64,000 bases of DNA, from the NCBI RefSeq assembly GCF_000002425.4, contig NC_037273.1:13611207-13675206 (forward strand), written 5' to 3'. The number at the start of each line of letters is the position of its first letter. The first letter of the stretch is position 1. The DNA comes from Physcomitrium patens (taxonomy: Eukaryota; Streptophyta; Bryopsida; Funariales; Funariaceae). Both the position numbers and the translations under genes were made by a program. This document shows, in pieces, positions 39,398 to 52,975 of this stretch. The notes below the pieces were generated by a model. It did no database searches. It was given only the letters and a program-made list of their open reading frames with translations, and was not told the DNA's origin.

Positions 39398-40612
39398 GTG
39401 AGCCACGTCGCGTCGTTGCAGGCTGCGGTGACGTCGAAGAGCAGTGCCCCAAGGGCCGTGGTGGTTTGCAAAGCTGCTAGTGGGCAGACGGTGGTCATTG
39501 GAATGGCTGCGGACTCCGGGTGCGGGAAGTCTACGTTCATGCGGAGGTTGACGACCGTGTTCGGAGGCGTTGCGACGTCCCCGAGGGATGGCAACCCTGA
39601 CTCCAGCTCGCTGATTAGGAACACCACCACCGTGATTTGCCTGGACGACTACCACTTCCTTGACAGGTATGGTCGCAAGGAGAAGGCCGAGACTGCGTTG
39701 GACCCCAAGGCTAACAACTCTGATCCCATGTACGAGCAGGTGTAGGCCTTGAAGGAGGGCAAGTCTTTTGAGAAGCCGATTTACAACCACGTGACTGATT
39801 TGTTGGATGCCTCCGAAACCATTCACCCCCAACCCCCCCCCCCCCCCTCCCCCCTCAAGCTTCTCGTCATCGAGGGTCTGCACCCAATGTAAGCTTCCTG
39901 CCGCTCTTGTGAGAGCAAGCTTGACGATTTTGGCCACAATTCTCAGTGCCCTTTTCTGGTTGCTGCTGTAGTTTAGTGGTTAATTCATTCGCGGAGCGCT
40001 ACTATTTTTTACATGTTGATTTCTACATTGAGTGATTTCTACATGTGCATTTTGTACGTTTCTCAGAGGTAACAAGATTGTTCTCATTCGGTCAGTAAGT
40101 TCTGAACTCCATAATCTCTTACTATGATGTTTCAACGTCCAGGTACGACGAGCGTGTCAGGGAATTGTTGGATATTAGCATTTACCTAGACATCAGCAAC
40201 GATGTCAAGTTCGCTTGGAAGATCCAGGTCGATGCACTTTCCCTTTTTTGACTCACAAATTACAGCAGTCACACACTCGTCACCGGACCTGTTCAATCCA
40301 CCTCACTTCCTCCACGAGGATCATCAATGATCTACAAAAAGTATCACTGTTGACTACATTAATCAAACTGCTCTACATCGTAGTCTGTGAGCCAGGCAGT
40401 GGACCATTGAGTGTAGAACTGACACTATGGCAACGAGGTCTCCGTCTCGGAGATGGACGGCCAGTTTGATAAGCTCGAGAAGCTCATGTACGTGGAATCA
40501 CACTTGAGCAACATCTCTACCAAGTATTACGGTGAGATCACTCAACAAATGTTAAAGCACTCAGATTTTCTCGGTAACAACAACGGTACTGGATTGTTCC
40601 ATACCATCTGCG
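39398..40612 (+). pseudogene. chloroplast phosphoribulokinase pseudogene
   Basis: The first part encodes a short transit-peptide-like start, then VVIGMAADSGCGKSTFMRRL (P-loop) and VICLDDYH, typical of Calvin-cycle phosphoribulokinase (ATP + ribulose 5-phosphate to the bisphosphate). Breaks: an in-frame TAG at 39743, a C-only expansion at ~39830-39848 in the EKPIYNHVTDLLDASE region, and loss of a long central part after FAWKIQ (40227). The end survives as SEMDGQFDKLEKLMYVESHLSNIS and stops matching near 40612. An intron with GTAAGC...CCAG at 39889-40142 is kept, so this is a decayed DNA duplicate, not a reverse-transcribed copy. The true gene must lie elsewhere. Confidence 0.88.
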
Positions 40613-42522
40613 GTCCACCCCCAGCCGCCCTCTTCTTGATATTTTTAATATTTCCCAATATATATACATATAATTGCATGAACTTTTTTATTTAAAAAAA
40701 ACTTAACTCAATATACAATTTTATATATTTTTAATTATTTAATTTTGATGCATGTACATATTATTTTTTAATATTATATCTTAATCTTATATAGTTGCAA
40801 ATACTAATTTAGATAATATAAAAAAATCATAGGAGATTAAAAATCACAAGATTCAATAAAGCTAGATGATAATAAAGACAATAACATACACTTTGTATGC
40901 TATAGTTGGCTTTAAAAAAATAACTCTAAGGTAATATTTTCCAAAAAGAGAGAACATTCATTTATACCTTATTTTTAAAAAATATTTTGAAAGATAATAA
41001 AAAAATATCTTAAAATATATATTTTTAAAAATTATTAATATTTTTCAGATTTTATCATTATTCCTATTAAAATTGATATTTATTATAATAGTATTATTAA
41101 TAATTATAAAATTTTTATTCATGAAAAGATAATAATAAAAAAAAGAGATAGTTTGTGGTTATTATTTATATGTTTATATTTTATTTTAATTGATTATTTA
41201 TCTATTTAGTAACACATTAATAGATCTAAATAAGATACTTTTGTTAAATAATACCAAATTATAAACCTTGAGTCTTTTTTTTATCTGTATACAAAATATT
41301 TATAAAAATATTTCAATTAATTAAAATAAATAAAGAAATAAAGAAATCTAATTTTTTTTATATCTTGTTTTATTTATCTTTTTGAATTAGATTACATTAT
41401 TTTATGTTATATAATCTTAATTAAGATTATAATCCCTTATTATAAATTTATTTAGAATTTAGGACTTAGGATTTGTTTTATATCTAATATATATATTTAA
41501 AAATTATATTATTTAATTAATTATTTTTTTCTATTTTTTTAAAAGCATATTTTTAAAAATTTAAATTAAAATAAGGTTTAAACTCATTATATATTTTTTA
41601 TTTTTAAAATTTATCTAATTTTATAATTTAAATAAATAATTACTAATATACAAATTAAGATATTATTTACAAAAATCCTAAAAAATATTTTAACTAAAAT
41701 AATACTTCAAAAAAAACCTTTACTTATTCAGTTAATACATAGTTTTTATATTATAAATTTTAAATATTTTATTTTTAATTTTAAATAAAATATAAGAGAT
41801 AAAAATTTGTTGCTATGATTTTAATTGTAAAATCTTTTAGCTCTTATATTTATAGTACTTAAATAGATACTATACAAAATTTAATCTGAATAAAGTATAA
41901 CCTATTATAAATTCTATATTTAGAAATTTTTGTTTAAAAAATATTCATACATATGATTAATTTATATTAGATATTATATAGATAATTGATAAGTAGCCAT
42001 ATATCATGAATATTAGTCAATGCATAATTGAATAGCTATGGTAGCTCTCAAGTTGTTGTCAAGTTGTTGTAGCCTACTAAGTCGTCATGTGGCTTTACAA
42101 GTCAAATACCTATATATCAATAGCTAGATTAATTATTAGTGTATTTGCATAAAAAAATCCATATTGTTATACCATAGACATATAAGAGCTCATGAAAAAT
42201 ATTTATTTTAAATAATTAGTTCTTTTGAATCTTCTTAGATTAGGCACCAAGCTCATTTGTATTCACTTTATTAAACTTCTATTCTAGCAATATACTTCTT
42301 TAAATTTTATCGCATGATATGAAAACTTGACACTCTTAATTTATAGCCTATGGATTTAGTAGATTATGTGAGGTTATTTTACAAGACTTAATCTTTCAAT
42401 CAACTTGAGAAAGTTTTATAATTTGTAAATTTAACCTTTTGAGGAATTAAATCTTTTATAGAGCCAAATCTAAGCTATTTTTTTTCTTCACTTAGTAGCT
42501 CATTTAGCAATAGTTACATTTT
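40613..42522. other. very AT-rich intergenic DNA
   Basis: No gene and no clear element was seen. Composition is almost only A/T, with short A and T runs. Confidence 0.7.
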
Positions 42523-43931
42523 TGTATTATAACACAATTATATGGTAAAAGATAAAAATATAGATTTTATTATAGAAGAGCTTAATAGAGAGTTATGATA
42601 GCAAAACATGAATAAAAAGTAGGGAGGTAGTAAAAACTTAGTATTAATACTATCTTTTTTTTATTAAAAAGGCTTCTATTTACTTTATATAGCAATAAAT
42701 ATGACAAAACAAAGTATATTAGAAAAACAATTATATAAGCATCTTTAGATGAGAGTTAAGAGTAGTTTGTAGCAGAAATTTCTTCAAGAAATTAAGAATC
42801 GATACTTAAAAAGGATTGGTTGTGACCAAGATTAAAATCAAATCTTGAAGCACAAATTATATTTCTATAGCAATTCTAGGCTTCTTTAAAAGATTAGAAA
42901 GAAAATTTTGAAAGAAAAATTTAAAAAGGTTTTTTGAGCATTTACTTCAAGTGATTTGGATACATATTGAGGTTTTGAGAGCTTTTTAAAATGAAAGATG
43001 TATTTAAAGGTTTTGGATTTTGAGAAATGAAAAGAGGCTTATACATTTGAAGAATTTATGAATATTATAGAAAATTTATGGATGAAATTTTGTGTGTTTA
43101 ATACTATGCTTATCTTAATTATATTTGACAAATTTAAAATCAATCAACTAATTAGATTAAAAAATTTGAGAGTTTTATTGGATTAAGATCTTGGATATTT
43201 AAAATTTAGGATTAGTGGAGTTTTTTTGTGATTGTAAGAAATTTGCTGGTTTTATTAAAGCAATTTTTTTTGAGAGCATTTTGGATTTAGGCATTTACAA
43301 TTAAGCCAATTTTGAGACCAATTGAATAGTTCAACAAACAATAAATATCGCATAAAATCAATATTCAGGTTAAAAAAAGAAGATGGCTGACATTTGAGAG
43401 TATTATGAGTTTCTTCTTCCAATTGATAAGTTTGATTTTATTCATACTTATAAGCCCATTTTTTTCTTAAATGTTGAAATGTGAAAAAAAACTTTAGTTG
43501 AAATCAACAATTTAATAAATTACTATTGGAATTTTAAAAAAATTATAGAAAATATTTAAGAATTTATTTGGAATTTATTTAGGATTTTATTAGGATTTGG
43601 TTAGGATTTATTTAGGATGTATTTTAGATTTTTTAAAGATTATTTAGGATTTTAATAGGATTTGATTAGGATTTGACATAAGATTCCTATTTTTATTAAT
43701 TTAAATTATTTTTTTATTATTTTCTAGTATTTTGTTATTTTTTAAAAATTTATTTGTGATTTTTAAAAATTTCTTTAGGACTTATTTTGGATTTGATTAT
43801 GATTTTTAAGGTTAATCTGGAATTTATTCAGGATTCTATTAGAATTAAGACTTTGTTGTTGCAATTTTTAATTTATCTTCCACAGATAAGTATCTAATGT
43901 ATTCTTAAGTAGGATTTTATGTAATACAAAA
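42523..43931 (+). mobile_element. old degenerate LTR (RLG-3-like), uninterrupted copy
   Basis: It begins TGTATTATAACACAATTATATGG, which aligns with TGTAACACGAGTATACCGTG at 51488, and ends TTTTATGTAATACAAAA. It aligns along its length with 25611-26298 joined to 32252-32976. G and C of the young LTR are mostly T and A here. No internal element sequence was recognised after it, so it is a solo LTR or a ruined element. Confidence 0.7.
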
Positions 43932-44335
43932 GTTTAAGAAACCAAGAGGAGCAATAAGAGGACTTTAGAGCTTCAAGAAATACCAACTACAACTTTTATT
44001 TTTCTCACAGCCTTTGCTTGCAGTCTTTCTACTACATAGAGTTATATAGAATCGAAAACATTGTACTAAAATACACTCTTAAGAATGGACTCTTGAATTG
44101 GGCAACAATAGTTAGAAACTTATTGTAGGAACTTCAAAGCAGCCAAGGAGACAAAGAAGTCAATGGACATTAGAAATTTTGGTAAGTTAAATATTTCGAT
44201 TTAAATTTGACATCTTCTTATTAGAATCATAATATTTTTGTCAATTTTATGAATTTAGACTTGAATTTTTTGAAAAAATTGGTGACATCATAATAAAATT
44301 ATTTAAAACTGATTTTTTTTTAGAAAAAAATTAAA

Positions 44336-44373
<38 letters not shown>

Positions 44374-45516
44374 ATAAAATATTATATAATAGTATGTTGA
44401 ATCTCATCTTGACTCCATTTCTATCCTCTTATGAATTTTTTTCTAAATCTTATTATTTCTTCTATCTTATTATTTATTTTTTATATTATAACAACAAAAT
44501 ATTATATTAAATTTTTTTTTTATTAGACCTCTAGAAGCAAAGAATTAATTTTATTCTAATTAAGAAGAAATTATAAAATATTATATGTAGACAATATAAG
44601 GAATCTACTAAATTGTCCATAAATCCAAAAAAAAAAAATAGAATATTGAAAAGATACATACAAACCAATGCTATTTGAAATTTTTCAACATCTTTCTAAT
44701 CCAAAGTTCATAACAATAAGCAAAGTAGCAAGTATAAAAACATCATATAAGAGTCTAAAAGAATTGTACAAGGTTAAAAATACCTCAAGCCTATTGTTTT
44801 TAATTTGCAAGTATTGGATTGCAAATAAATGAAGGTGGCAACTTTGTCATGTATATAAGCAAAATATAGGAGATGGTTGAGCAACTTTCTTTAATTTGAG
44901 AGAAAGTTTTGCACACACATTTTTTTATGGCATTCTTAAGAAGTCTTTGAAAGTCATACCGTATTTGGTGGTATTATTGGAAATACAACATCTAGTTCAA
45001 TTTTTATTAATTATAGTTACAACTCAATTATTGCAATAAAAGTCTTATAACAAGAATGTGAGTTCAACTTCAATAGTAGCATTGGAAATATATAATAAAA
45101 TTAAGCCACATTTTCATACTCACAATCATACAAGGTCTTCACATGATTACAAGAAGAATGATAAATACAAATATTATAGCAAGAAGGATAATTATAAGAG
45201 AGATTGTTAGACCAAAGAGAAAGACTTGAAGTCAAGGCAGTTGAAAGATACTTTTAAAAAAAAATATTAATATAATAGATAAAAAAAAAATTGAAAGAAG
45301 GAAAATAAAGTTGTCTTTAAATTTGCATTATTTATCACTATGAGTGATAAAGAGTAATAAGTTGATTCTAATTCAGCACATAATATGAAATCAAAATTAA
45401 ATTTTAAATTATAAAAATCTATTATTAAGATTTAAGATTGATTAAAGAAATTATAGTAGAATTGCCATTAAAAAAAAGAATAATAAATCTTTCTAATTTC
45501 CAAAAAATATTTAAAC

Positions 45517-45558
<42 letters not shown>

Positions 45559-48500
45559 TTTTAAATATTAAAGGATTGGCTATGAATTTACTTTTTGTTA
45601 GTAAAATCATAGATCAAGGTTATGAAGTCAATTTCAAAGTTGACAAATATTTTATAAAATAAGAAAATATTAAAATAAAGGATATTAAACATAAAAGCTT
45701 ATATTAGATGTTTGGATTTTTAAATAAAGTTAAAAAAAACTTTTCTTGTTATAAAAACAAAACATGATTTAAATAAGACTAATCTTTGGCATTAATAACA
45801 TAGTCATCCTGGCATTTAGTGCTTGAAAAAACTACAAGTAGGTGATATGGTTATTCATCTAGACTTAGGGAAGGACACCGAGTTAGAATTTTGCAAATGA
45901 TGTGTTGATAAAAAAAAAACAACATTATGATGTTTTTTCAACAAAAGATTGTATTCAAGCAATCAAATTCTTGAAATTGTTTTATTTTGATGTTAATGGT
46001 CATATTCAGACTGCATTTTATGAAGAAAAAAAATACTTTTTTATTTATATTGATGATTTTTTGAAAAATTCTTTTGTGTATTTTATGAACCAAAAGTCAG
46101 AATTCATGGATAAATTTATATTTTTTAAGGCTTTAGTAGAAAAAAATAGACTTAGAGATTTAGATTTAGAATTTGAAAAGGTTGTAAATATATATGTAAG
46201 ATCTTTAGGTGATTTTATAAGCAATATGGTATTAAAAGATATTTTTTTATATCTCATATGCCTTAATAGAATGGAATTGCAAAACGCAAGAATTGGACAT
46301 TGTTTAAGAATGCAAGATGCATGTTGCAACACCAAAAACTTTTAAATGTGTTATAGGGAAAAATCTATTAATATGATACTTTTATCCTTAATTAAATTCA
46401 AATTATGGATGTAGAAAGAAAAACATTCAAAGAAGCTTGGTTAAGTATGGAACTTTTAATACAATACTTTTGTAATTTTAGATATGATGCCTATGCCCAT
46501 GTTTTCAATAACAAAATATAAAAAATTTAATCTTGAAAGCAAAAAATATATATTTTTAGACTATATTGAAGATACTAAGTATTATTATCTTAACAACTAT
46601 GATAATGGTTGTATTATTAAGATCCTTGATGTTAAATTTGTTGAATATAAAGATTATAAAAAAAGAGATTATAGAGGTTTCTATCAATAAATCTAAAAAA
46701 AAATTAAAAAAAACTTAAATCTATAGATTTTTCATCTGATTCAAAAAATGATAGTGAAGATATAATAAGTGATTTAAATATTAACAATGATAAAAAAAAT
46801 CACTTGTTGAATATTTATATTTATTTTGAAAGCTTTAAATATAAACTTTGATACTTAAATAACAACATATAATTTTAAACTCAACTACTATTCTACCTCT
46901 ATCTTTTCTTTTATCAATGATTACATGTGTGCAAGTACATTTATTGGCAAAATAATAAGTGATTGATGAATCAATATTGGCTTAATTTCCTCTAAAATCT
47001 TTTATATCTTTTACATATATGGCACATGCTTTTGACATAAGCAGTAACAAATCAATTACTACTATAGAAGCTATAAGAAGAAATGATATTTGGAAGTAGA
47101 AGGATGCAATGGATTTAGAGTAGCAAAATCTCATAGACAATATGACTTTGATTTTGATATTTTTATTAGTAAATAAAAAATCAATTAGTTGCAAATAGAT
47201 TATGAAGATTAAATACAATATAAATCTTTGTTTGAGTGGCAAAGATGGCATTAATTTATAAAATTTGTATACTATGACTAGCCACAATTAAAGATTTAAA
47301 AGTTTATTAAATTAATTTTAAGACATTATTCTTGAATTGAGGTCTAAAAGAAGAAATTCAAATGAATCAATTTGATGGTGATGTCTCAAAAGGTGAAAAA
47401 CTTGTAATCCGTAAGCTTTCTAAAACTCTCTATCAGCTCAAACAATCTCTAAGGACTTAACATAAGAATATAGGTGAGCACTTTCTTTCACAAAGTTTAT
47501 AAAAAGCTATATAGATTTAAAAATTTATGTTCTAATGAGTAATAATAGAATTATTATTATTACATTTTATGTTGATAACTTGATTTTAATCTACAATATT
47601 AAATGACTATCAAGGATATGAATCTCAAAGAAAGAAAATCTTTAATACACTCTTGTGTCTCTCAAGAGAACTAAAAATTCACTCAAAAGGTGATGTAATA
47701 TTAAACTAGAATGACTATTGCCAAAAAAGAGAAGACTAAAAAAATCTTGAAATAAGACTAAGGACTAGAAAGGCATTGATAAGAGTGAAGAAGGCTTCAC
47801 TCTTGCCTCTATATATATTCTTAACTAGAAGCTATATAGCAATGTCCTACAGGACCTCCAAAATATGTTGACTTTGTAAGATACATATCTTAACTTATAA
47901 GGTAAGTTTTCTATATGTAAGCCACATAGTTAACTTATTCCATAAGCTATCAAAATTAACTTGTTGATCAAATTTCTAACCTATTAATCAACTTCAAACA
48001 CATGTAAAGTCAAGCAGCATCTTTGAAGCTTTTAGGAAGCTTCTCTAAAAGATCTTATGAAATTATCCTACTTTTATTTGCTTTTACCTATTCCTACCTA
48101 ATCATATAACTATTTATTAAAATACCTATATATATCTATGACAATGACTCTTTTTAAAGATAAAGAGACATTTAGCTATAAGATTTTATATGAAAGATTT
48201 GAAAATATTCTATTACAATTTGGAGATATATATTATAAGAAATAAAAAAAATATTATAACTAATTTGAATCAACATAAGTACGTGAAAAACATACTTAAA
48301 AGATTTGGTTTGAATGATTGCAAATCTTTGGCTATACCTTTGGATTGTAAAAACAAACTATTAAGAGTCATGATTCTTTATGTTACTGAAAAATTCAAGA
48401 AATGATAGATTTTCTTTATGAAAGTGTAATTAAAAATTTATTATTTGCAATTGTAGGAAATTAAATTGATATTGCATATAGAAGAAGAGTTGTTAGCTAA

Positions 48501-48801
48501 TACATAAAAAAACTTTTGTTACAACATTTGATAGCTATTAAGTAGATTTTATAATATCTCAAAGATAAATTAAATAATGTGCTATAATATGGTGGAAGTT
48601 CTTTATATTTATAAATTAATAAATATTATAATATAAATTATATAAAAAATATTGATAATTAAAAATCTAATATTGGTTTTATATTTTTATTAGTTGATAG
48701 TACAAATAATTGGAATGGCAAGAAACAACCAATTATTGCATTATCTATTATTAAAGTAAAGTATATGGCATCTATTCATGCAACAAAAGAAGCAATTTGG
48801 C
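43932..48801 (+). mobile_element. decayed Ty1/copia retrotransposon
   Basis: Broken copia pol pieces lie in the order expected: pre-integrase at 45540-45660 (LAMNLLFVSKIIDQGYEVNF), integrase core at 45902-46345 (YIDDF, FMNQKSEF), integrase end at 46484-46690, RT at 47360-47580 (LYQLKQS, YVDNLIL), RT end at 48181-48405 (LKRFGLNDCKSLA) and RNase H at ~48640-48801 ending in HATKEAIWL, where RLG-2a cuts in. Many stops are present. The LTRs were not delimited. An (AT)n run sits at 45520-45554. Confidence 0.85.
47608..48143 (-). mobile_element. solo LTR of the RLG-1 family inside copia RT
   Basis: 536 bp, with the same TG...TA ends, TATA box and inverted repeat (47778-47807) as the RLG-1 LTRs. The target duplication ATGAC lies at 47603-47607 and 48144-48148. 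Copia RT reads on at both sides. Confidence 0.9.
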
Positions 48802-49092
48802 TGTTAGGGACATAATCCTTAGAACCTTCTAGAGACAAGTTTCTAGAACCTTCTAGAAGCAAGTGTTTGGAACCTTCTAGAAGCTTCCTAGTTGGTAGAA
48901 GTTGCTTGAGAAGCTTCTTAAATAGGAGTATATATTGGCATCGAGGCTGAAGAGTTCTTCAGTCTCGACAACACATCTCTTGGAGCTCTAGCTCACCTCT
49001 CTGGTGTTGTTCTCATCTGATTGATGTAGTTCTTGCCAGTTCTTCTTGAACTTCTTGTTAGATCTCGAGTCTGTATTTCTGTGTCCGTGACA
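48802..49092 (+). repeat. RLG-2a 5' LTR
   Basis: 291 bp, TGTTAGGG...GTGACA. U3 has GAA/TTC heat-shock arrays (48825-48890), then TATATATT at 48929-48936, then a 13-bp inverted repeat at 48941-48968. The shorter U3 reflects fewer GAA/TTC units than in RLG-2b. Confidence 0.9.
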
Positions 49093-49184
49093 GTTTGTTA
49101 AGACTTCACTCACCTCAGATATCAGAGCTAGTTTCTTCTTTGTTAGATTGTGGATTATCTCTCTGCTTGGAAGTGTACTAGCAT

Positions 49185-49328
49185 TTTAGAGGTTGCGGAT
49201 TACCCTCCTCTAAATCGATACTTCTTTTGTTATAATATTGGAGTCTTATTCTTCTTAGAGAGAATGGATTACCCCTTTTCTTGAAGCTCTTAAGGCATTT
49301 TAGAGGTTGCGGAGTACCCTCCTCTAAA
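49185..49328 (+). other. RLG-2a leader hairpins
   Basis: Two perfect 8-bp stems, TTTAGAGG/CCTCTAAA, at 49185-49214 and 49299-49328, each with a 14-nt loop; the loops contain GGATTACC and GGAGTACC. Degenerate ones lie near 49147-49173 and 49258-49282. Confidence 0.75.
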
Positions 49329-49372
49329 CCAATATTGTCTTCTTGTAGAGTCATTTCTGTCCTTCTCTTAGA

Positions 49373-50398
49373 ATGGCTGGGGGCCAAGACATTAGTATGA
49401 CAAAAAATTTGGAGTCCAAGTTGGATGCTATCATGAATGCCCTCGCTATGTTATCGCAAAGAACTACAGAGATTGAAGGAGTCGTGGCAAGGCTTCATAA
49501 TGATGGAGCATCTGGGATGGCACAATCTAGGTTGCACCAGCCTCAAACTTCTGCACTTGGAGAAGCAACTTTGCCTCAAGTTCGACAAGTACCGCTGGTT
49601 CTACAACATAAGGAGCCTCGAGTTAGCCTTCCGAACAAGTTCGATGGTACGCATTCCAAGTTTTGAGGATTCGTCAACCAAATCAGGTTGATAACAGTTT
49701 TACAGCCTGAACGCTATCCAATGGAGGAGTCACGTATTGGGCTTGTTGGAACCTTACTTACAAGACAAGCTCTATCATAGTTTGCTCCTTTGTTTGAGAA
49801 ATAATCGTCCATACTAAACAACTTTGAAACCTTTTTGGAGGCGTTTGTAGAAGCATTTGATGAACACAACAAGATTCGATGGGCTACAACAAAGATCCGG
49901 TCACTATGATAAGGAATGCGCTCTACATCAGTCTATGCATCGGACTTCAGGCAATTAGCATGCGACATCAATTGGGATGAAGAAGCGTTGATGAATCAAT
50001 TCTATTGGGGGTTTAAGGGATGATATGAAGGATTTGCTGTTAACTCTTCCTGATCTACAAATGCTCAATGAAGCTATTAGCCAAGCTGTGAAGTGCAATA
50101 ACCGCCTATTCCAATGCCGCCAAGACCAATGTTCAAGACAACATACAGTTTGTCACGTTCCAACTATATTGGCAAGCAGCGTGAATTCACATTCAGAGGT
50201 AGAAGACATGCAAATTGATGCGGTACAAGTCAAATCTCTTACTCTAGAAGAAAAAAAGTAGCATATTGAGGAAGATCTATGCTTGTATTGCGGTGAAGAA
50301 GGCTACAAAGTTGGAAACCGTCCCAAGAAGCAAAATCGATGTATTGTCAAGACTAGGGGTGCATTTATTCAGGAAAACGAGGATGCCCAGCCACAATA
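49373..50398 (+). pseudogene. RLG-2a gag remnant
   Basis: Starts ATGGCTGGGGGCCAAGAC and follows the RLG-2b gag closely, but has stops (for example at 49665, 49778, 49801 and 49908), a frameshift near 50010 and a damaged zinc knuckle (CLYCGEEGYKVGNRP, His and last Cys lost). Ends at the same TAG as RLG-2b. Confidence 0.85.
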
Positions 50399-50485
50399 GG
50401 AACTGTGCGGCTGAACAGTGAAATATTGCAATAACAACCAAGTTCCTTTCTTTCCACTCAACTTGCCCTTTGTTTTACAATCCCT

Positions 50486-51484
50486 TTGCTTATTGGCCCT
50501 CAAAAACTGAAAACCTTAGCATTATTAGATTTAGGAGCATCTGCTTGTTTCTTAGACGAAGAATTTGTGAAGCATCATAAGATCCCTTTAGTACAAAAAT
50601 CCAAACCTATTCACGTTGAGGTCATAGATGGGCGACCTTTATTATATGGTAGTGTCATTCATGAATCAGAACCTATAGAAGTGACGTTTAAGGGCCATAG
50701 TAGTCATATTATTTTCAATATTATTAGAATCCCATCAAATTCTATTATTCTTGGTCTTTTCTGGTTGAAAAAGCATAACCCATCCATAGATTAGAAGTTG
50801 CGAAAGATGACCTTTCCCACAAAACCACCCAAGAGCAAGCTTAGTAGAAAACCCCAAATAGAGAAATCCTTATTTATTGGAGCAAGAGTGTTTACAAGAT
50901 CGTCCAAGGAAGGCACACCATTTGTCATTTATATGGTTCCAACTACTGAGGAGAAGATCTTGATAGCAAGTATACCAGAGCAATATAAGGATTTTAAAGA
51001 CGTGTTTCAAAAGAAAAATGCTGACATGCTACCGGAACACAGACCATATGATTGCGCCATAAACTTACAAGAAGGAGCACAACCGCCTTTTGGCCCAATC
51101 TACAATCTATCGCAGATGGAGTTGGCAGAGTTGTGGAAGTACATCGACGAGAATCTAGCCAAGAACTTCATCCGTCATTCAAAATCGTCAGTTGGAGTAC
51201 CTATCTTATTTGTGAAGAAGAATGATGGCTCATTATGGATGTGCATGGACTATCGAGGCTTCAACAAGGTAACAAAGAAGAATCGTTATCCCTTATCCTT
51301 GATTTCTGGTCTCTTAGAATAACTTGGACGTACAAGGATCTTTACAAAAATTGATCTAAGGGGAGCTTACAACCTCGTACGAATCAAGGAAGGAGATAAG
51401 TGGAAGACAGCGTTCCGTATAAGATATGGCCATTTTGAGTATAATGTCATGCCCTTTGGTCTTATCAATGCTCTAGCGGTGTCG
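50486..51484 (+). pseudogene. RLG-2a protease and RT remnant, truncated
   Basis: Protease region has LLDLGASACF where DSG or DTG is expected. RT part includes LSQMELAELWKYIDENLAKNF and reaches [11 protein letters not shown], where RLG-3 begins. Stops at 50793 and 51320. Confidence 0.85.
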
Positions 51485-51487
51485 TGT

Positions 51488-52743
51488 TGTAACACGAGTA
51501 TACCGTGAAAATATAAAGAAAGGAGACTTTTATTAATATTCAGTTACCTCGAATATTGGGAGCAACGACCAATTCCAGTGCAAATACTGAGTGGCTAGGT
51601 TCAATCACCCCGTTATAGTTAGCCGGGGCATACTGAAATGCTCCATTCGATTCCAATAACGGGAGTCAGCAGAAAGGGAAAGGACCAATTCAACGATGGG
51701 TGAGCCTAGTTTGAAGAGCCAATTGGATCTAATTTCAAGACATCCAATCCAGGTCTTCTTACCCAATATGAGACCTGAATTGGTCGAGCAATCCAATGCA
51801 GTCTAATTACAAAAAATCCAGGTCTTACGATGGGCCTCAGGCAATCTGACGCAAAGGACCAATTTGATCCAATTACGGGAACATCCGGGTCTTACTACTG
51901 GACTCTTACCCAATATGAGACCTGAATTGGTCGGGCGACTCAATGTGGTCCTGATTACGGGGCTCCGATTTTGTTTCAGGCTGTTCCGTCCTTTGTGCCA
52001 TTCCGGGAACGTCCTTTCAGTAAAAGGATCTCTTAAAGGTAAAAATGGAGGAGAAAGCTCTGACGACGAGAGCCAATTTCAGATCTAAGCTCTGACGACG
52101 GGAGCCAATTTCAGATCCAAGACGGAAGATTGAAGAAATTCAAAATTAAGGTTAAGAAATGAGAGGGGAGAGAATGAGTTTTTTGGGGGTTTTTGAAGGA
52201 TTAGAGAGCGAGCTTCATGCTTCGGGTGGGGAAAAAAGACAGAGAATTGGGTTTTTTTTCTTCATAGGATTTTGGGAAGACTGAGGCAATTGTTGCTGAA
52301 GTCGGTGTTGTAATGGTGAATCAAGATTTTTAATGAAGTGGGTTTGATTTCTCTTGACTGTTTTGTGAAATCGAGTTACGTCTATGATGAAGAATTAAAA
52401 GGGTGTCTATAGGATTGAGTATGCGGAGTGAATGAAATTTATTGGGTTAATCTAACGAGACAGTCAGTGGATACAAGATCGCGAGTATAAAGCGGTATCG
52501 AAGATTAGCAGTTTGGGTTGTTCGAGGTTCTCTGTAACGTCTAGAGACCTATCGGCTGGGACAAAAAGGACTTTGGCGAGCAGTCGAAGGGCATCTGTAT
52601 AGATTTACGGTGTATTCTTGTAGTTGTTTATATTCCAACAGTCAAAAAACCGATAGACTGTTTGAATATTAGCGAATCTCCATACTACCTTCTACAGCCA
52701 GACGCCCGACGCGTTCTCGAGCAGGAAAGTACGTAATACGACA
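51488..52743 (+). repeat. RLG-3 5' LTR with internal duplications
   Basis: About 1256 bp, TGTAACACG...AATACGACA. Holds an imperfect ~147-bp tandem duplication (CTTACCCAATATGAGACC at 51757 and 51904) and a ~32-bp tandem duplication (AGCTCTGACGACG at 52054 and 52086). Confidence 0.85.
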
Positions 52744-52747
52744 AAAG

Positions 52748-52763
52748 TGGTGAACCCAACGTG
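52748..52763 (+). promoter_or_regulatory. RLG-3 primer binding site
   Basis: TGGTGAACCCAACGTG starts four bases after the LTR. A leading TGG pairs with a tRNA CCA end; the tRNA is not identified. This contrasts with RLG-1 and RLG-2. Confidence 0.7.
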
Positions 52764-52975
52764 AAAGCTTGAGGTGGAAGGTATTGGATTTCGTTTGATT
52801 TTATTTTTATTTTATGGAAAACAAAAATAAAAATTTTGAAGGATTTTTGGGAGGAGTTTCTGGTGGGGATTCTTCTAAAGGACAAGGTATGCACATGGAT
52901 CCATCTATTTTTAGTATGTTTCAAGCCTTCTCATTATCAATGCAGCAACAGTAAAGCAATGATCGAAAGGAAGCT

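Larger units (their letters stand above)
48802..51484 (+). mobile_element. RLG-2a: 5' part of a gypsy chromovirus, cut by RLG-3
   Basis: A 5' LTR (48802-49092), leader with hairpins, gag and pol up to RT, lost at the RLG-3 LTR start. Left flank is copia RNase H. Same family as RLG-2b, opposite strand. Confidence 0.9.

Noticed and set aside
39182-39937. 251-codon minus-strand ORF over the phosphoribulokinase copy
   Set aside because: Antisense of recognisable kinase sequence; the Gly run comes from the C-tract.
25611-43931. Two same-strand old LTRs flanking the reductase and phosphoribulokinase copy, as if one giant element had captured genes
   Set aside because: No gag or pol of that family lies between them and the reductase looks like an ordinary intron-bearing gene. 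Two independent old insertions are simpler.
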